A stretch of 64,000 nucleotides of DNA from Jackrogersella multiformis (Eukaryota; Ascomycota; Sordariomycetes; Xylariales; Hypoxylaceae), in the NCBI GenBank assembly GCA_902806575.1, contig CADCXD010000002.1, positions 2,852,001 to 2,916,000 of the forward strand, read 5' to 3'. Below are positions 21,342 to 32,176 of the stretch, one piece after another. The notes beneath the pieces were generated by a model, which saw nothing but the letters and a program-made list of their open reading frames with translations, was not told the origin of the DNA and did no database searches. Position 1 is the first letter of the stretch. Every line of letters begins with the position of its first letter. The position numbers were made by a program, and so were the translations under genes.

Positions 21342-22985
21342 TCATAGCTCTTCATTGGTCAAGTCCTGATTTTCTCGACATGACCGCCCATTCGCACATA
21401 CCGTCGGCGGCGGCGGCGGCCTGTGAATTGGTGTTCGTCCCGGGGTCTGCCAGTAGTTATGACGGCCGGCGACGGTCGAATAGTTCAGGCAGCTGGGGTT
21501 GTAGTGATCCTCGACGTTCCCCAAAGGCCACATGGCGACGAAGCACACCTCGTCCGGTTGGCACGCGCCGCACTCCTTCCACTCCGACCAGCTCAGGATG
21601 TTCATAAGCTCGCTGATGATTTGTTTGGCGGCATCGATCGCTGCTGATTCGTCCACGTCTGGATCTTCGACGACGATCTGTCGGGCCTTGAATAGCGCTG
21701 TGCAGATCGTGGCAGTGGTGTTCTCGAATGCGGCATATATGAGTGTATCCTCCGATGTTCGTGGCCTGACGGGTTGTAGATAGAATTCCGTGCAGCGCTG
21801 CCGCGCGCCCGAGAGACCATCGTCGGATTCTTCATAGTCGATGTAGATGTCCAACAGGCCGTTCACTTCAGCTCTGATGACGTCGATCAGATCCGTGTGG
21901 ACGATAAGGGGCAGGCGCTTGGCATATCGAGTCACGATCATATCCGAGACTCCTTGCCAATCTACAGGAGCTTGCGTGTGTGACATCGACCGGGCTATCG
22001 ATTCAGCGACGTGTTCCCGCACGACGTCCAACTCTGCACTGCTCGCTCCTAGTAACCTAGGCAGATCCGGTCGCTCCGGGTCCGGGTTTGTCAGGTTTAT
22101 CGGGTAGAAGAAGGCAGAGACCATGGAAGAGTAATCGAGCACCACACGCGATGACCCGATGCCATTATAGCGCTGGGAAGCTGCCCTCGCCCACTCGAAT
22201 CCCGCGATTCCCATGTTGTTGAAGGAACATGGTTCGTCCACGGCTGGCCGCTTGTTGGTGGATATGAGCCTAAGGCCATCGGTGAAATCGCAGTATATAA
22301 CCTCAAACCCGGGCTCCATGCGTATGAACCCGTCAATCTGGTATTTATGAGCTAGCACACATAAGTCATCGGCTCGATTCCAGTCATCCCAAGCTACGCG
22401 GCTCTTGTTGCCGGCTAGCAGGATATCTTGAGTGTCGATCGTGCCCATATTGGTCTTCCCAGCCGCCATGCCGTCTATATAAAGCACATTCAGCGTTCGC
22501 TCTGCTTGGTAGACATGTAAGTGGCCTCCTCCAGCCACGAATGGAGGTGGTCTAGGCGATTGGTCCTGATCTTGCAGTGACATGCCCATGGCGAAGTCTG
22601 TGCGGATGGGCGGGCGTGGATGTGGTTCTTCGTCAGTGCCATTCGGACGTCTCCATTTAGGGCAAGCAAAATTCTCGGCATGCTCTATCTCAAATGCAAG
22701 CCATTCTAGTTGTTTTGGTACTTCTTTGGTATCAGTTCCATGATACAAAAGCACACCTTTTGGGACGGCTGCGGGATATAGCGACATCCCGTTATGATGC
22801 AAGGCTGATCCGAATTCACGCATGGCATTGTGAACGGAGTTGAATATCGGAGGACCATTCTCGCAAGCGCTGTCGAGCGTCGGCCCGAAGCTTTTTCGCT
22901 GCCCGGCGCTGCTGACACCAAGCGAGCCCACCGCCAGAACCAGCGTTGCCAGCGTTGCCAGCTGGATTGGAATGGTTGGGACCAT
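21342..22985 (-). CDS. Secreted fungal protein of unknown function
   Basis: Single exon, 547 aa. It begins with a signal peptide (PIQLATLATLVLAVGSLGVSSA). Recognisable blocks: FGSALHHNGMSLYPAAVPKG, VLLYHGTDTKEVPKQLEWLA, FEIEHAENFACPKWRR, HLHVYQAERTLNVLYIDGMA, ADDLCVLAHKYQIDGFIRME, and a Cys-rich C-terminal part with WSEWKECGACQPDEVCFVAM. This arrangement is familiar from conserved hypothetical secreted proteins of Pezizomycotina, but I cannot name a domain. The LYHGT block looks superficially like an ADP-ribosyltransferase H-Y motif; the rest of that fold is not evident. Sequons such as NLT, NTT and NYS suit a glycosylated extracellular protein. The last residues (QDLTNEEL) show no retention signal. 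Confidence 0.82.
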   Translation of the reverse strand: MVPTIPIQLATLATLVLAVGSLGVSSAGQRKSFGPTLDSACENGPPIFNSVHNAMREFGSALHHNGMSLYPAAVPKGVLLYHGTDTKEVPKQLEWLAFEIEHAENFACPKWRRPNGTDEEPHPRPPIRTDFAMGMSLQDQDQSPRPPPFVAGGGHLHVYQAERTLNVLYIDGMAAGKTNMGTIDTQDILLAGNKSRVAWDDWNRADDLCVLAHKYQIDGFIRMEPGFEVIYCDFTDGLRLISTNKRPAVDEPCSFNNMGIAGFEWARAASQRYNGIGSSRVVLDYSSMVSAFFYPINLTNPDPERPDLPRLLGASSAELDVVREHVAESIARSMSHTQAPVDWQGVSDMIVTRYAKRLPLIVHTDLIDVIRAEVNGLLDIYIDYEESDDGLSGARQRCTEFYLQPVRPRTSEDTLIYAAFENTTATICTALFKARQIVVEDPDVDESAAIDAAKQIISELMNILSWSEWKECGACQPDEVCFVAMWPLGNVEDHYNPSCLNYSTVAGRHNYWQTPGRTPIHRPPPPPTVCANGRSCRENQDLTNEEL

Positions 22986-24851
22986 CGTAGCTATAGGTCA
23001 CTAAGAGTGATTCCCTCTAAACTGAACCGACGATATATTGAGGGACACACCCAGAAAATAGGCATAAATATGGGAGGAAATAGAATTTATTTAAGTTGAT
23101 TTGGCTGTTCCCAGCCGTCTTACCTCACGACCATCATCGACGCGGTTCATTCGCTTCTGCCTTGTACCCTAGGTACCTTGAAGGTATTACGCGTCACTCG
23201 ATACAAGGTACTTCCTTATCGGGTCATTAGAGATGATTCGATACCTACCTAGGTACCTAGGTACTAGGTAACTCGCGGTGACGAAGACCTGGTTTATTTC
23301 ATCTTCACTCTTGTAAGTTATTTAAACCAATTACCAGCAAGTACTTGTGTATCTTAACGATCGATACGATGTTAACAGTAGATATAAGAAGTGCCAAGGA
23401 TAGTAGAGTATAGGGATAGCTTTGAATTAATAAGTTTTCTAGGACAGTTGAAGAATTGAATTACCTACCTAGGTACTAGGTACCTAGCTTATCTAGGGAA
23501 GTTGCTAGCCGCTGTGTAGCCTTAATAATTGCATATCTACCTGGGAGCATACTTATGTAAGGGAAGTCCCTTGTATGCTAATATGTATCTTAATCGCATA
23601 TTCTGGTTACGAGTCTTTCTGTGAGTTCTGGTTAGGCTCATTCATCACGGGTCCGCGATACCCACTATATGGATGATAGCAGTATCTAATGGACATGTTG
23701 AGTATTGAGCTTGATTGTTGTAGCTATAGTGACACCCGATTGTTCGAAACGTATTTATTAGAATTAAATGGGTAGTATTTTTCTTTGAACATTTCAAGAT
23801 TAGGTAACAGAGGTAAAGGTGGAAGAATGCTGTCTCGGAATTTTACCATAATTGTAACTCCACAGCCCCTGCTTACATAATCAAACATTTTTGTTGCAAT
23901 GTATATATTACGTAAGGCACTCACAAAAGGCACTCACGTGGTCCGAGCGCAGAGCAGCCAATTACCTTAAGTACCTACCTAGGTAGGTTGGCGCTCACGT
24001 ACAATTTACGTAACTTACACTTACACTTAATAAGAACACGAACAACACCAAGAATCATCGCGAGTTTTGCTTTTGGCTGTTTTGATTGTTTTACCGGTAC
24101 CCTTGTCAAACCAACAATTTTTATATACGGCTCATCTCAGCTTTAACCGCATAACTCTCTTTTCTAACGTACATGAATATAGGCATCATATTAACTACCT
24201 ACACTCGCTTGTGATATGTTAGTATATTTTGGTACCTAACCTACCTAGTTTATCTTGGATTAACCGTAATATATTCCCTGCCTAGGTAGGTAGTTAAGGT
24301 ACCTTATGATTAAGTGGCAATACGCTAGAACATTAAAATGAACATCATCGTGCCTATGAGGCGGCACAGGCTAGTGCTAGTAATTATATCTAGCGTGGAA
24401 CATGGAGGCTCATAATTTTAAGTACTTCCATTTATACCGCTGCTAGGTGCTAAGGTAAGGTACTCGTTTAGTAAATTTTATTATTACACTTATTATATCA
24501 AATATTTAACCTTATGTGAGTTTAATCACTAACCTAAATGCTACGTGAAGTTAAACTTTATCCTTACTATCTTTTTGCGAAACCTTTTTTGCCATGAACT
24601 TAAATCTTTATCTTTATCCGAAAGGTCAATATTGACATATAAATACGGCCGCATCCTTTATGAACCTGCTCACCTGGACAAAATCATATTACCATAAAAC
24701 CACAACATCCCACACTCCTTCAATACCTTTTTCTTTTCCTGATACGAACATTTTTGAATTATCCAATATTCACTATTGCTGCGCTCGTAACCGCACTAGC
24801 AACTGCAAACCAGCCACTCTAAAGGCAGTCTTAATAAGGATAACAACAACA
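22986..24851. other. Divergent intergenic region, 1.9 kb, rich in CCTAGG
   Basis: Separates the secreted unknown protein (-) from the Fic gene (+). It is AT-rich and has the highest density of CCTAGG palindromes in the window (about 23168, 23248, 23256, 23467, 23976, 24282). An open frame upstream of the Fic start (24660-24851) looks like 5' leader rather than protein. Confidence 0.55.
23242..23270. repeat. Tandem CCTAGG palindromes
   Basis: TACCTACCTAGGTACCTAGG followed by TACTAGGTA: two complete overlapping palindromic units plus a degenerate third. Confidence 0.8.
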
Positions 24852-25736
24852 ATGAGTCTAGGAAACTCGCGAGACCCATTCAACCCCATGGCTCAAGGCA
24901 AAGATGCCTCGAACACATGGTCCGAACTTCAAGATGACCTTATAAAACTCATATATGGATCTAATTACATCGAATTCTCCGGCTTAGACTTGGGTATCAC
25001 CAAGGAGTTATGCCGTAGAGTCTTTAGAGGCGAAGAAGTCTCGGCTCAAGTAAAGGAAAGGAGCCCAGAATACGAACAGGCGAGAGCGACTCTAATCGCC
25101 TTGAAGAGACCAAATTCATTCGAAGATGTGATCCATAGCCGCCAAGAAATCATCAACCATGCACATGCATTTAATTACGCTATTAACCACGTCGTCTTAA
25201 ACGGCGGGCCTATCACCGAAGACTTCTTAAAGGAAGTCCATCAAAAGCTCTGTTCTGGAGATATATTGGGGGAGGATGCAGGGAATCCAGGAAAATATCG
25301 AACATGGGAAATCGCGGCCCGACATGGAAGAGGTATGAAGACAAAATCTGTCTTCATACGCTCCTCTGCTGTACCTTATTATATGACGAACCTCGTACAC
25401 GACCTGTGCAATGATATGACTAAAGAAGAGAGAAGCAAATCGATCGACCCATTTGACATAGCAAGCAGATACTCCCATCGTTTCGTCTGTATCCATCCTT
25501 TCGGTGATGGGAACGGGAGAATGTGTCGGATTTTGTTGAACATCCTTCTTCTAAAGTATACTGGTCATGTTAGTATCTTTGGTGGTACTGATGACGAACG
25601 GCAGGAATACTTAGACCTAGCAAGGCGGGCCAACAAAAGCTTTTATGAAGAAGACATGGAAATTCCAGAAGAGGACAAAAAGGGCCATCATGAATTAGCC
25701 AGGTTTGTTTCAAAAAAACCTCCAGTTGAAAATTAA
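24852..25736 (+). CDS. Fic-domain protein (putative AMPylase)
   Basis: Single exon. I start at the ATG at 24852 (294 aa); the frame is open back to 24660, but those 64 residues are Ser/Thr/His-rich and look like leader. The Fic active-site motif is complete: HPFGDGNGRMCR at residues 215-226, matching HPFx(D/E)GNGRxxR, with the catalytic His first. An N-terminal helix carries S37-N-Y-I-E41, which resembles the class II autoinhibitory motif (S/T)xxxE(G/N), with Phe where Gly/Asn is usual. The substrate flap region would be around GNPGKYRTWEIAARHGRG. By family knowledge Fic enzymes transfer AMP from ATP to hydroxyl groups of target proteins; the target here is unknown. There is no signal peptide, so it is probably cytosolic. 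It is convergent with the DUF7580-type gene. Confidence 0.92.
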   Translation: MSLGNSRDPFNPMAQGKDASNTWSELQDDLIKLIYGSNYIEFSGLDLGITKELCRRVFRGEEVSAQVKERSPEYEQARATLIALKRPNSFEDVIHSRQEIINHAHAFNYAINHVVLNGGPITEDFLKEVHQKLCSGDILGEDAGNPGKYRTWEIAARHGRGMKTKSVFIRSSAVPYYMTNLVHDLCNDMTKEERSKSIDPFDIASRYSHRFVCIHPFGDGNGRMCRILLNILLLKYTGHVSIFGGTDDERQEYLDLARRANKSFYEEDMEIPEEDKKGHHELARFVSKKPPVEN

Positions 25737-26407
25737 CAAAATATGGAGAACTCTCCCTATTATTCTTACAGCTATACTACAATCAATACACCGAATAAAA
25801 TCATTATATACTGTATCTTTCAGAAACTTAGACGTTTCTTCCAGGCCTCAATACATCTCCAATGTCTCGATGATGTTTTTCACACACTAGTCCGTCAAAC
25901 AGGCAAAATAATTCGAAGGAATAGGAAGAAGGAAATAGAGAGAGGCTATAACTCATGCTATAGAAAACAAACAACTGTTCTGAAGTACAATAACCTCCCC
26001 CCCCCGGTAACGTAGCTTCCTCAAGTAGAAACTGAGTCTTCTATTGTTCACAATTCGGGTATTTGATAGTTGCCATCGTCATCGTCTGCTATCTCAAAGG
26101 TGGCATGGCAAAATTTTGAGCCAGCCAGGAGCCAGCCAATTCGAATGGGGTCAAAGACGTTATACGACCCTATATGAGGGATCAATTGACTGTAGTGTTT
26201 CCTTCTACAAATCAGTACCTTAGATAGGTAGTCATGCAATGGCCGTACGGTATGTAGTCCATAGATTAAAGAACATTGCAGCGATGGGTTGAACTAAGCC
26301 TCCTTTGCCAATTTCCGTCCCCCTTGTACGAGGCAATGTGAGAAAAAACATAGGTACACATATGAATCATATACCCTAAGCCATCAAACTAGTGCTCATA
26401 ACCTCGC
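25737..26407. other. Convergent intergenic region
   Basis: Between the 3' ends of the Fic gene and the DUF7580-type gene. An in-phase-looking ORF at 25743-26015 is low-complexity and probably 3' UTR. A C9 run lies near 25996. Confidence 0.45.
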
Positions 26408-27650
26408 TCAGGTCAAACCATGAAGCAACGATTCAAGGACTCCCACCACATCATTGAAAATAGCAAACTGAAGTTTCGGGTCGCGCAACTCTTCTGTGGC
26501 TAGACCAAAATCGCAATAAATCAGCTTCTTCGTCGCGTCCCGGTACCGGTTCCCAAAGGAGGAAAGACGCCCTACTTTCCTACGAACCTGCACGTGGTCA
26601 TCACATGGGACGTTTTCCCAAAGCCCAATTTGGAGTAAAGCCACGCCTAGGTCATATAGGGTTAGATTCCTTATACCGTAGTTGTCCATCGCATCTTGAA
26701 TTGACTCCAAGGATAATAAGTTGGGTTGACAATCCTCTTCGTCTAGAGTTGGAGCCGAGTTGATGCCCTGTGTAGTAGACGGAGTCGCTTTGAGCTCTAT
26801 GGAAAGATGTAGCGTATCAAGCAGTGAAGATAAATCATGATTCTGCCTGCGGAGAACAAAGACTTCTCCGAGTGTCGACCTCTGAGGCCACCATGGTGTT
26901 AATCTATACTTTAGCATGGATTTCACCAGGGTGATTCCCAGTTTGATGCGGTCTATGTCTGAGATAACATCGACGGCACGAGATTTAAGAAAATCCACGA
27001 GAGGAGTGGTGCTCTGTAGGCCCAAATGATCGCAGTTCGATCCCGGCCCATGAAGGCCCGTATGTAGGATGACCCTTCGATTGTCTCCCACGCTGATATA
27101 ACCTAACGACTCCTGTGATAACGCTAGGAGACACACGCAGCAATTCATCAATCTCTCGCACTTGATCTTTGTCTTCGTTAAATCTTCACCGTAATATCTA
27201 CCGTAGTGATTTAGATTATTCGTGGCTGATTGAGTGGTCACAGGTTGTTGATCACGAGGCGTAATATGAATACATCGCGGGTTTGAACTCTGGCTTGTCC
27301 CAGGGCTTGATTCTGGAGTCAAAAGACCGGAGTTCTCATATCCCAAGTCCTTGCAACTCGCGTATATGGGGAAAAACCCTCTATTACACAGTTAGTTAAT
27401 GATAAATGTCATGTGGATAGAATCTTTCTACACACTCCTGGTCCATAAACTTATGCTCAATCAAGAAGTTTATGTGTGAGTTTTTCTCGTCCGGAGAATT
27501 CAGCAGGAGCTTCATCTTGTGCTTAGACCCATCATACTTGCATGAAAGTCCAGTTATAAGCAGGTTATAACAAGATGAAGACACCTGGTGGGCAGTTCCG
27601 TATCCGGTCGGCAATGAAACGCAGTCCCTCTTCGGAAAATATTCTTTCAT
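26408..27650 (-). CDS. DUF7580-type fungal protein, 2 exons (5' end uncertain)
   Basis: Proposed exon 1 27650..27436, a 55-nt intron 27435..27381 (GTGTGT, branch TTAACTAAC, AATAG), exon 2 27380..26408; the phases close to 395 aa. The C-terminal block is the recognisable part: LTPWWPQRSTLGEVFVLR, LLSLESIQDAMDNYGIRNLT, LYDLGVALLQIGLWENV and KKLIYCDFGLATEELRDPKL, then FNDVVGVLESLLHGL. This pattern (fLTLYxLGVALLEIG, then xCDFGxxxxLxxxxLQ) is that of the DUF7580 domain, found in many Pezizomycotina proteins that often carry prion- or HeLo-like N-termini. Exon 1 contributes the CxxxxxxHKMKLLL segment also seen in the family. The N-terminus is shorter than usual, so further upstream exons may exist or the gene may be truncated. 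Function is unknown. Confidence 0.65.
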
Positions 27651-27947
27651 TTCACCAGCCGTCTCCCGAATAGATAGTATGGAAACTAAACGTATGTAAG
27701 CTTTCCGTGTAATAGACAGTGCAACTTACAAAAATAGTTCGATATCAAATCAACAAATTTAATTGAAAATGGACTAATTGCACTCTACTAGCATTGATAA
27801 TCTTTCCAGTATCATGAAACATACCTAAGTACAATAAGACATACGCCGTATAATGTTTTATAGGCACTTGATGCAAGACATTTCACCTTTCGCTAGAAGT
27901 AAACCTTACGAAGTAAATATGTAAATTAAATAAATTTATTCCTTTAT

Positions 27948-29114
27948 TTAGTCTCTCTTCATCTCGTCTCGGCCCCAGAGGGTCATTGTCTGGCCTACCG
28001 CACACTTAACTGTTGGCGGCATTTGCATGACCACGGACCAAGATCCGGACGCGCACTGCTGATAAGAAGTTCCGCCAATACAGTTGAACATTCCCTCCGA
28101 CGTGCAAGCTCCCGTAAGTCCCCCTGCGGTTCCCGAACCTGACGAGCTGCCGCCCGACGGGCTAGAAGAACCTACCGGCGGCGCCGAGCTGACCACCGGG
28201 GCCGCAGACGAGCTCTGGACGACAGCCGAACTGCTGCTGCCTGAAATAACGCTCGTCACGAACCCGGAGGGTGCTGACATGCCGGCAGATGAGCTAGCCG
28301 GAAGGGCGCTACTACTCGATACTGCGCTTGCGCCAGAGTTCGCACTATCGTCTGAACCGCTGCCAGCACTAGAGTCGTTGTTCCCGCTTGATCCACCTGA
28401 CGACTTCGCGCCCTTGGGAACGCAGTTGTCGCCCTGGACCTTCGCAAATTTGTTGTTCGTGCCTGGTCGGACTACATTCGGACCCGGATCCGGGTATTCA
28501 GGATCCGTACTTGGCTCTGTCTTACACGAGTTAATATCAGCAAGGTTCGCGACGAAGAGCTCTGGGAATTGACTCTGGCGTGGAAATAACTCTAGTGATT
28601 GGTTATTATCTGAACGCTTCGAGTTTCCTGTTACCGTTATGGGAGCACAGTTTTGGTAGTATTCGGGCTGGCCCGCGAGCTTGCTAATCCAAGTCCAGGA
28701 GAAGACGTATTTTCCGGCGGCTGTACCGTCCGGAATCTTGAAGTCGTATGTGTCGGCCCCTTGGCCAGATTTACTCGGGCAGCCGCCCTCGATGGACTCA
28801 ATGACTTCCCAAGACGTCGAAGGGCTAGGCTGGAGATCTTTGGTTACCGCTAGCTGGCATGACCCACCGCCATGAACGGCAGAACCCTTGAATGATAAGG
28901 TTTGGCTTTCCCCAATTGCCATCGTGTTGTCAAGCCCGTCGGCGCTGTAAAAGGTTGCCGGGTCGCCCTTGAGTTTACAAGGAAAGTTGCTCGAGGTAAG
29001 CGGGCTGTTATCGAGGTCAGCCCCCCCGAAAGGTTTGGGGTTTTGCATAACCATGTGTCCATTGCACAAAGCCGTAAAGGCCAGAATGGCGCTGGCTGTT
29101 TGAGCCGTCAACAT
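27948..29114 (-). CDS. AA11 lytic polysaccharide monooxygenase with C-terminal Cys module
   Basis: Single exon, 388 aa. The signal peptide (MLTAQTASAILAFTALCNG) would be cut before His20, giving the free N-terminal histidine required for the copper histidine brace; the second brace residue is the His in GSAVHGGGSCQLAVT. AA11 signatures: HMVMQNPKPFGG, NFPCKLKGD, MAIGESQTLSFKGSAVHGGG, WEVIESIEGGCP and YYQNCAPITVTG. Then comes a linker with a Lys-Arg site (NSKRSD), a long Ser/Gly/Ala-rich stalk, and a ~50-residue C-terminal module with four Cys (ACTSEGMFNCIGGTSYQQC then KCAVGQ), which looks like the X278 module appended to AA11 enzymes and some chitinases. AA11 enzymes oxidatively cleave chitin, so the likely role is chitin turnover outside the cell. 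Confidence 0.93.
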   Translation of the reverse strand: MLTAQTASAILAFTALCNGHMVMQNPKPFGGADLDNSPLTSSNFPCKLKGDPATFYSADGLDNTMAIGESQTLSFKGSAVHGGGSCQLAVTKDLQPSPSTSWEVIESIEGGCPSKSGQGADTYDFKIPDGTAAGKYVFSWTWISKLAGQPEYYQNCAPITVTGNSKRSDNNQSLELFPRQSQFPELFVANLADINSCKTEPSTDPEYPDPGPNVVRPGTNNKFAKVQGDNCVPKGAKSSGGSSGNNDSSAGSGSDDSANSGASAVSSSSALPASSSAGMSAPSGFVTSVISGSSSSAVVQSSSAAPVVSSAPPVGSSSPSGGSSSGSGTAGGLTGACTSEGMFNCIGGTSYQQCASGSWSVVMQMPPTVKCAVGQTMTLWGRDEMKRD

Positions 29115-30198
29115 GATGAATATGTGAAAATATTTGTTTTAAAGGAAGTTGATAGAAATATCAGAATATTATCAGCTTATTTTGAGGCCAGCTCGTGTAA
29201 AGGGTGTATGTAAATTTTAGTGAAGACGATGGGATGGCCGGCTACTATGTGAGACTAGTCTCTTATATTATTCAGGTGAATCCGCACACAAAAGACTTGT
29301 GATGATTGTTTCGAGAAAGCACACGAATACAAAGGAGTTCTAACAACTTCGTTCGAAGAGCAATGAAACACAAAGAGCCTACATGAATAACATAGCATTG
29401 TTTCAATGTAAAAGCACATCTCCTGCGAGACACTACGAGACACTAACAGCAAGCAGACAAGAGCATTATTTATGAATGTACAATATGTGCCCAGGGCTTT
29501 TCTGCTTAGTAACATTCTCTCTCGGGCATTTTGCCTCTGGACTAAGCCCAAGTTATCTGGTATGATGATTTAGAAAGATGCCCATTGTTTTATGACTAAT
29601 AATCATCCAGTATGTATACTGGCAAAAATACCAGGTAAAGTATACCTACTATGCTAATGGTCATGTCTATGGTTATAATTAACTGTTAAATCTCAATAGA
29701 AACTGGGCAAGCCGGATATTATAACCTACGAAGAGAACCTATTGTGATACATTGAGATAGGTAGTATTAAGAAGAAAAATGAAGAAAAAGAAGATTTATG
29801 TTAAGCCGTAATAACTTTTATTTCGGACGTCACATCCTAACCTTGGAACCTTAGATACCTAACTACCTCCTATCTAGTGTATGAAAAGGGGTAAGGGGGA
29901 TATGGCCTAAATGAATATACCGGCTTTATCTGCATAGTCTCGTTTAAAGTGATATAGTTCATCAAACCGTATATGATTAGTAATTGCTACTAGGCTACGC
30001 ATGATAACGTCATGGGGACGTTTATGCATGCAGCTCTGTTTCAGGGGGCTTCCATAAATGGCGGGTGCATGCATGTGCGTACATACATAATATGTAGTAT
30101 CTCATCAACCACTGGGCACCTCTATCCCAAACTTACCATCTCCACCATCCTTACCTCATCACCAACGAAACATTGGTGTCAAATGAGACCTAGTCGAT
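29115..30198. other. Divergent upstream region of AA11 and PHO8 genes
   Basis: No supported gene; a 98-aa ORF at 29255-29551 (-) has no recognisable features. It probably holds both promoters. Confidence 0.5.
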
Positions 30199-32176
30199 AT
30201 GGTAAGTAAACCAGTGAATAGCTACTATCTATGAACTATCACCTTTGAGGTTCAAAGAGAGAAACTGTGTCGCGTACTGCTTGGATTGGGCATGTGACTC
30301 TCTTTACCTTAGCAACGGACTAAGCTGACGAAGCCCTCGATTATCCAGGCTAATGCGACGACACCTCTTCTCGCCAACGACCGTCCTGATCCCGACGCCA
30401 ATTCCGATGCGCTGAGCGACTCTGAAGAAGATGCGTTACGTGGACAATCTAGAGCTACCCACGGTGGCCGATCATGGCACAACCGACTGCGAGAGTCTCT
30501 GCTGTTCGCATGGGCGCTCCTTGCGACTGCTGGCGTGTTAGTTCTAGCTGTCTGGGCATCGCATCAACACCAAACCGCATTCGAAAAACCCGTCGGCAAG
30601 CGTAATTTGATCTTCATGGTCTCCGACGGTATGGGCCCTGCCTCGCTGTCCTTGACCCGTAGCTTCAGGCAATACACCGAAGGGCTCGAGCACGACGACA
30701 CTCTCACCCTCGACAAGCATTTCTGGGGTAGTAGCCGAACGCGAAGTAGTTCATCTCTTGTCACTGATTCCGCTGCTGGAGCGACGGCTTTTAGCTGTGG
30801 CATGAAGAGTTATAACGGAGCTATTTCTATGTTGCCTGATTCTACTCCTTGTGGGACTGTGCTCGAGGCCGCTAAGAAAGCCGGATATAAGACTGGGCTC
30901 GTCGTTACAACGGATATCACCGATGCCACACCTGCTTGCTTTGCCAGCCATGTCGACGTGCGCCAACAAAACGATGATATCGCAGTACAAGAGGTTGGGA
31001 ATGGACCACTTGGTCGCGTGGTAGACTTGATGTTTGGAGGTGGACGATGCCGCTTCTTACCGAACGGGACTGAGGGTGGGTGCCGTGGGGACCAGATCGA
31101 CGTAGTGGAAATGGCAAAGAATGATTACGGTTGGAATTATATCGGCGACCGGGCGGCATTTGACGAATTCTGGCAGGGCGAGAAGGAGGTCCCACTTCCC
31201 ATGTTGGGGCTTTTCGCCGATACAGACATTCCGTTCGAACTCGACAGGCGAAACATGAACGACATCTACCCGAGTCTTAGCGAGATGGCCAAGACGGCGA
31301 TAAGGGCGCTGGAGAAGGCTACTGAGGGCAGCGACCAAGGCTTCTTCCTGATGATCGAGGGGAGCAGAATTGACCATGCTGGGCATGGAAATGATCCTGC
31401 CGCGCAAGTACGAGAGGTCCTTGAATATGACAAGACTTTCAAAGCTGTTATAGGCTTCCTGGAGGAGAGCAACACCCCGGGAGTTCTAGTTGCTACTAGT
31501 GACCACGAGACTGGTGGATTATCAGTAGCACGACGTGAGTCTACCGCCCCAATACTAATTATAATAGTTGCTAACTACGTCTCCAGAGGTGAACGTCAAC
31601 TACCCACAGTATCTATGGTATCCAGCTGTATTGGCCAACGCTTCGTCATCTTCGGAATATCTCACCCATCGCCTCTATGGTCACTTGTCAAAGCTTTCTG
31701 TCCAGTCGATCGACAAGCTCAAGAAGTACATTAATGAAGAGCTCGTCATCCCCGGCCTTGGTATTCACGACGCCTCCGACGAAGAACTAGCAACGATAGC
31801 CTCGAACCCCGACCAAGCCCAGTATTTATTTGCTCGCATGATCAGCATCCGCGCACAGATCGGGTGGAGCACACACGGTCACTCGGCTGTAGATGTCAAC
31901 ATCTATAGTTCTGGTGGTCCTGGGACGGACGCTATCAGGGGCAACGTGGAGAACACCGACGTGGGGAAGTACTTGAGGGAATACCTTAATGTTGATGTAG
32001 ACGCCATCACGAAAGAGCTAAATGAAAAGATGACCTCGAAGAGGAGATTAGGCATGGTTAGCCAAGACGTCGGTATGGATGCTGCCGTCGAAGACGTTTC
32101 GGCCGAAGTTGAGGACCATTGGGCGGCGCATGAAGAACTGGAGGCTCGACGAATGAGCGTAAATGCAAAAATATGA
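30199..32176 (+). CDS. PHO8: Vacuolar-type alkaline phosphatase
   Basis: Model: exon 1 30199..30201 (the ATG alone), intron 30202..30348 (147 nt, GTAAGT, CCAG), exon 2 30349..31534, a 52-nt intron 31535..31586, exon 3 31587..32176; the phases close to 592 aa. The joined N-terminus reads M-ANATTPLLANDRPD, typical of fungal PHO8 cytosolic tails, followed by one TM anchor (LLFAWALLATAGVLVLAVWA). Active-site features: VSDGMG (metal Asp), VTDSAAGATAFSCGMKSYNG with the nucleophilic Ser, EGSRIDHAGHGND, SDHETGGLS and the late STHGHSAVDV. The family is a zinc/magnesium phosphomonoesterase in the vacuole lumen, type II membrane topology. Yeast Pho8 is 566 aa, so the length fits. The isolated start codon is inferred because no other upstream frame is compatible. 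Confidence 0.93.

Noticed and set aside
24660..24851. N-terminal 64-codon extension of the Fic frame
   Set aside because: Composition is Ser/Thr/His/Asn-rich without motifs, and a good ATG context follows; treated as leader.
27396..27650. Helicase-like LPTGYG motif in a minus-strand ORF
   Set aside because: RDCVSLPTGYG looks like a helicase Q/Walker A region, but the Gly-Lys-Ser is missing and the ORF splices in phase to the DUF7580-type exon.
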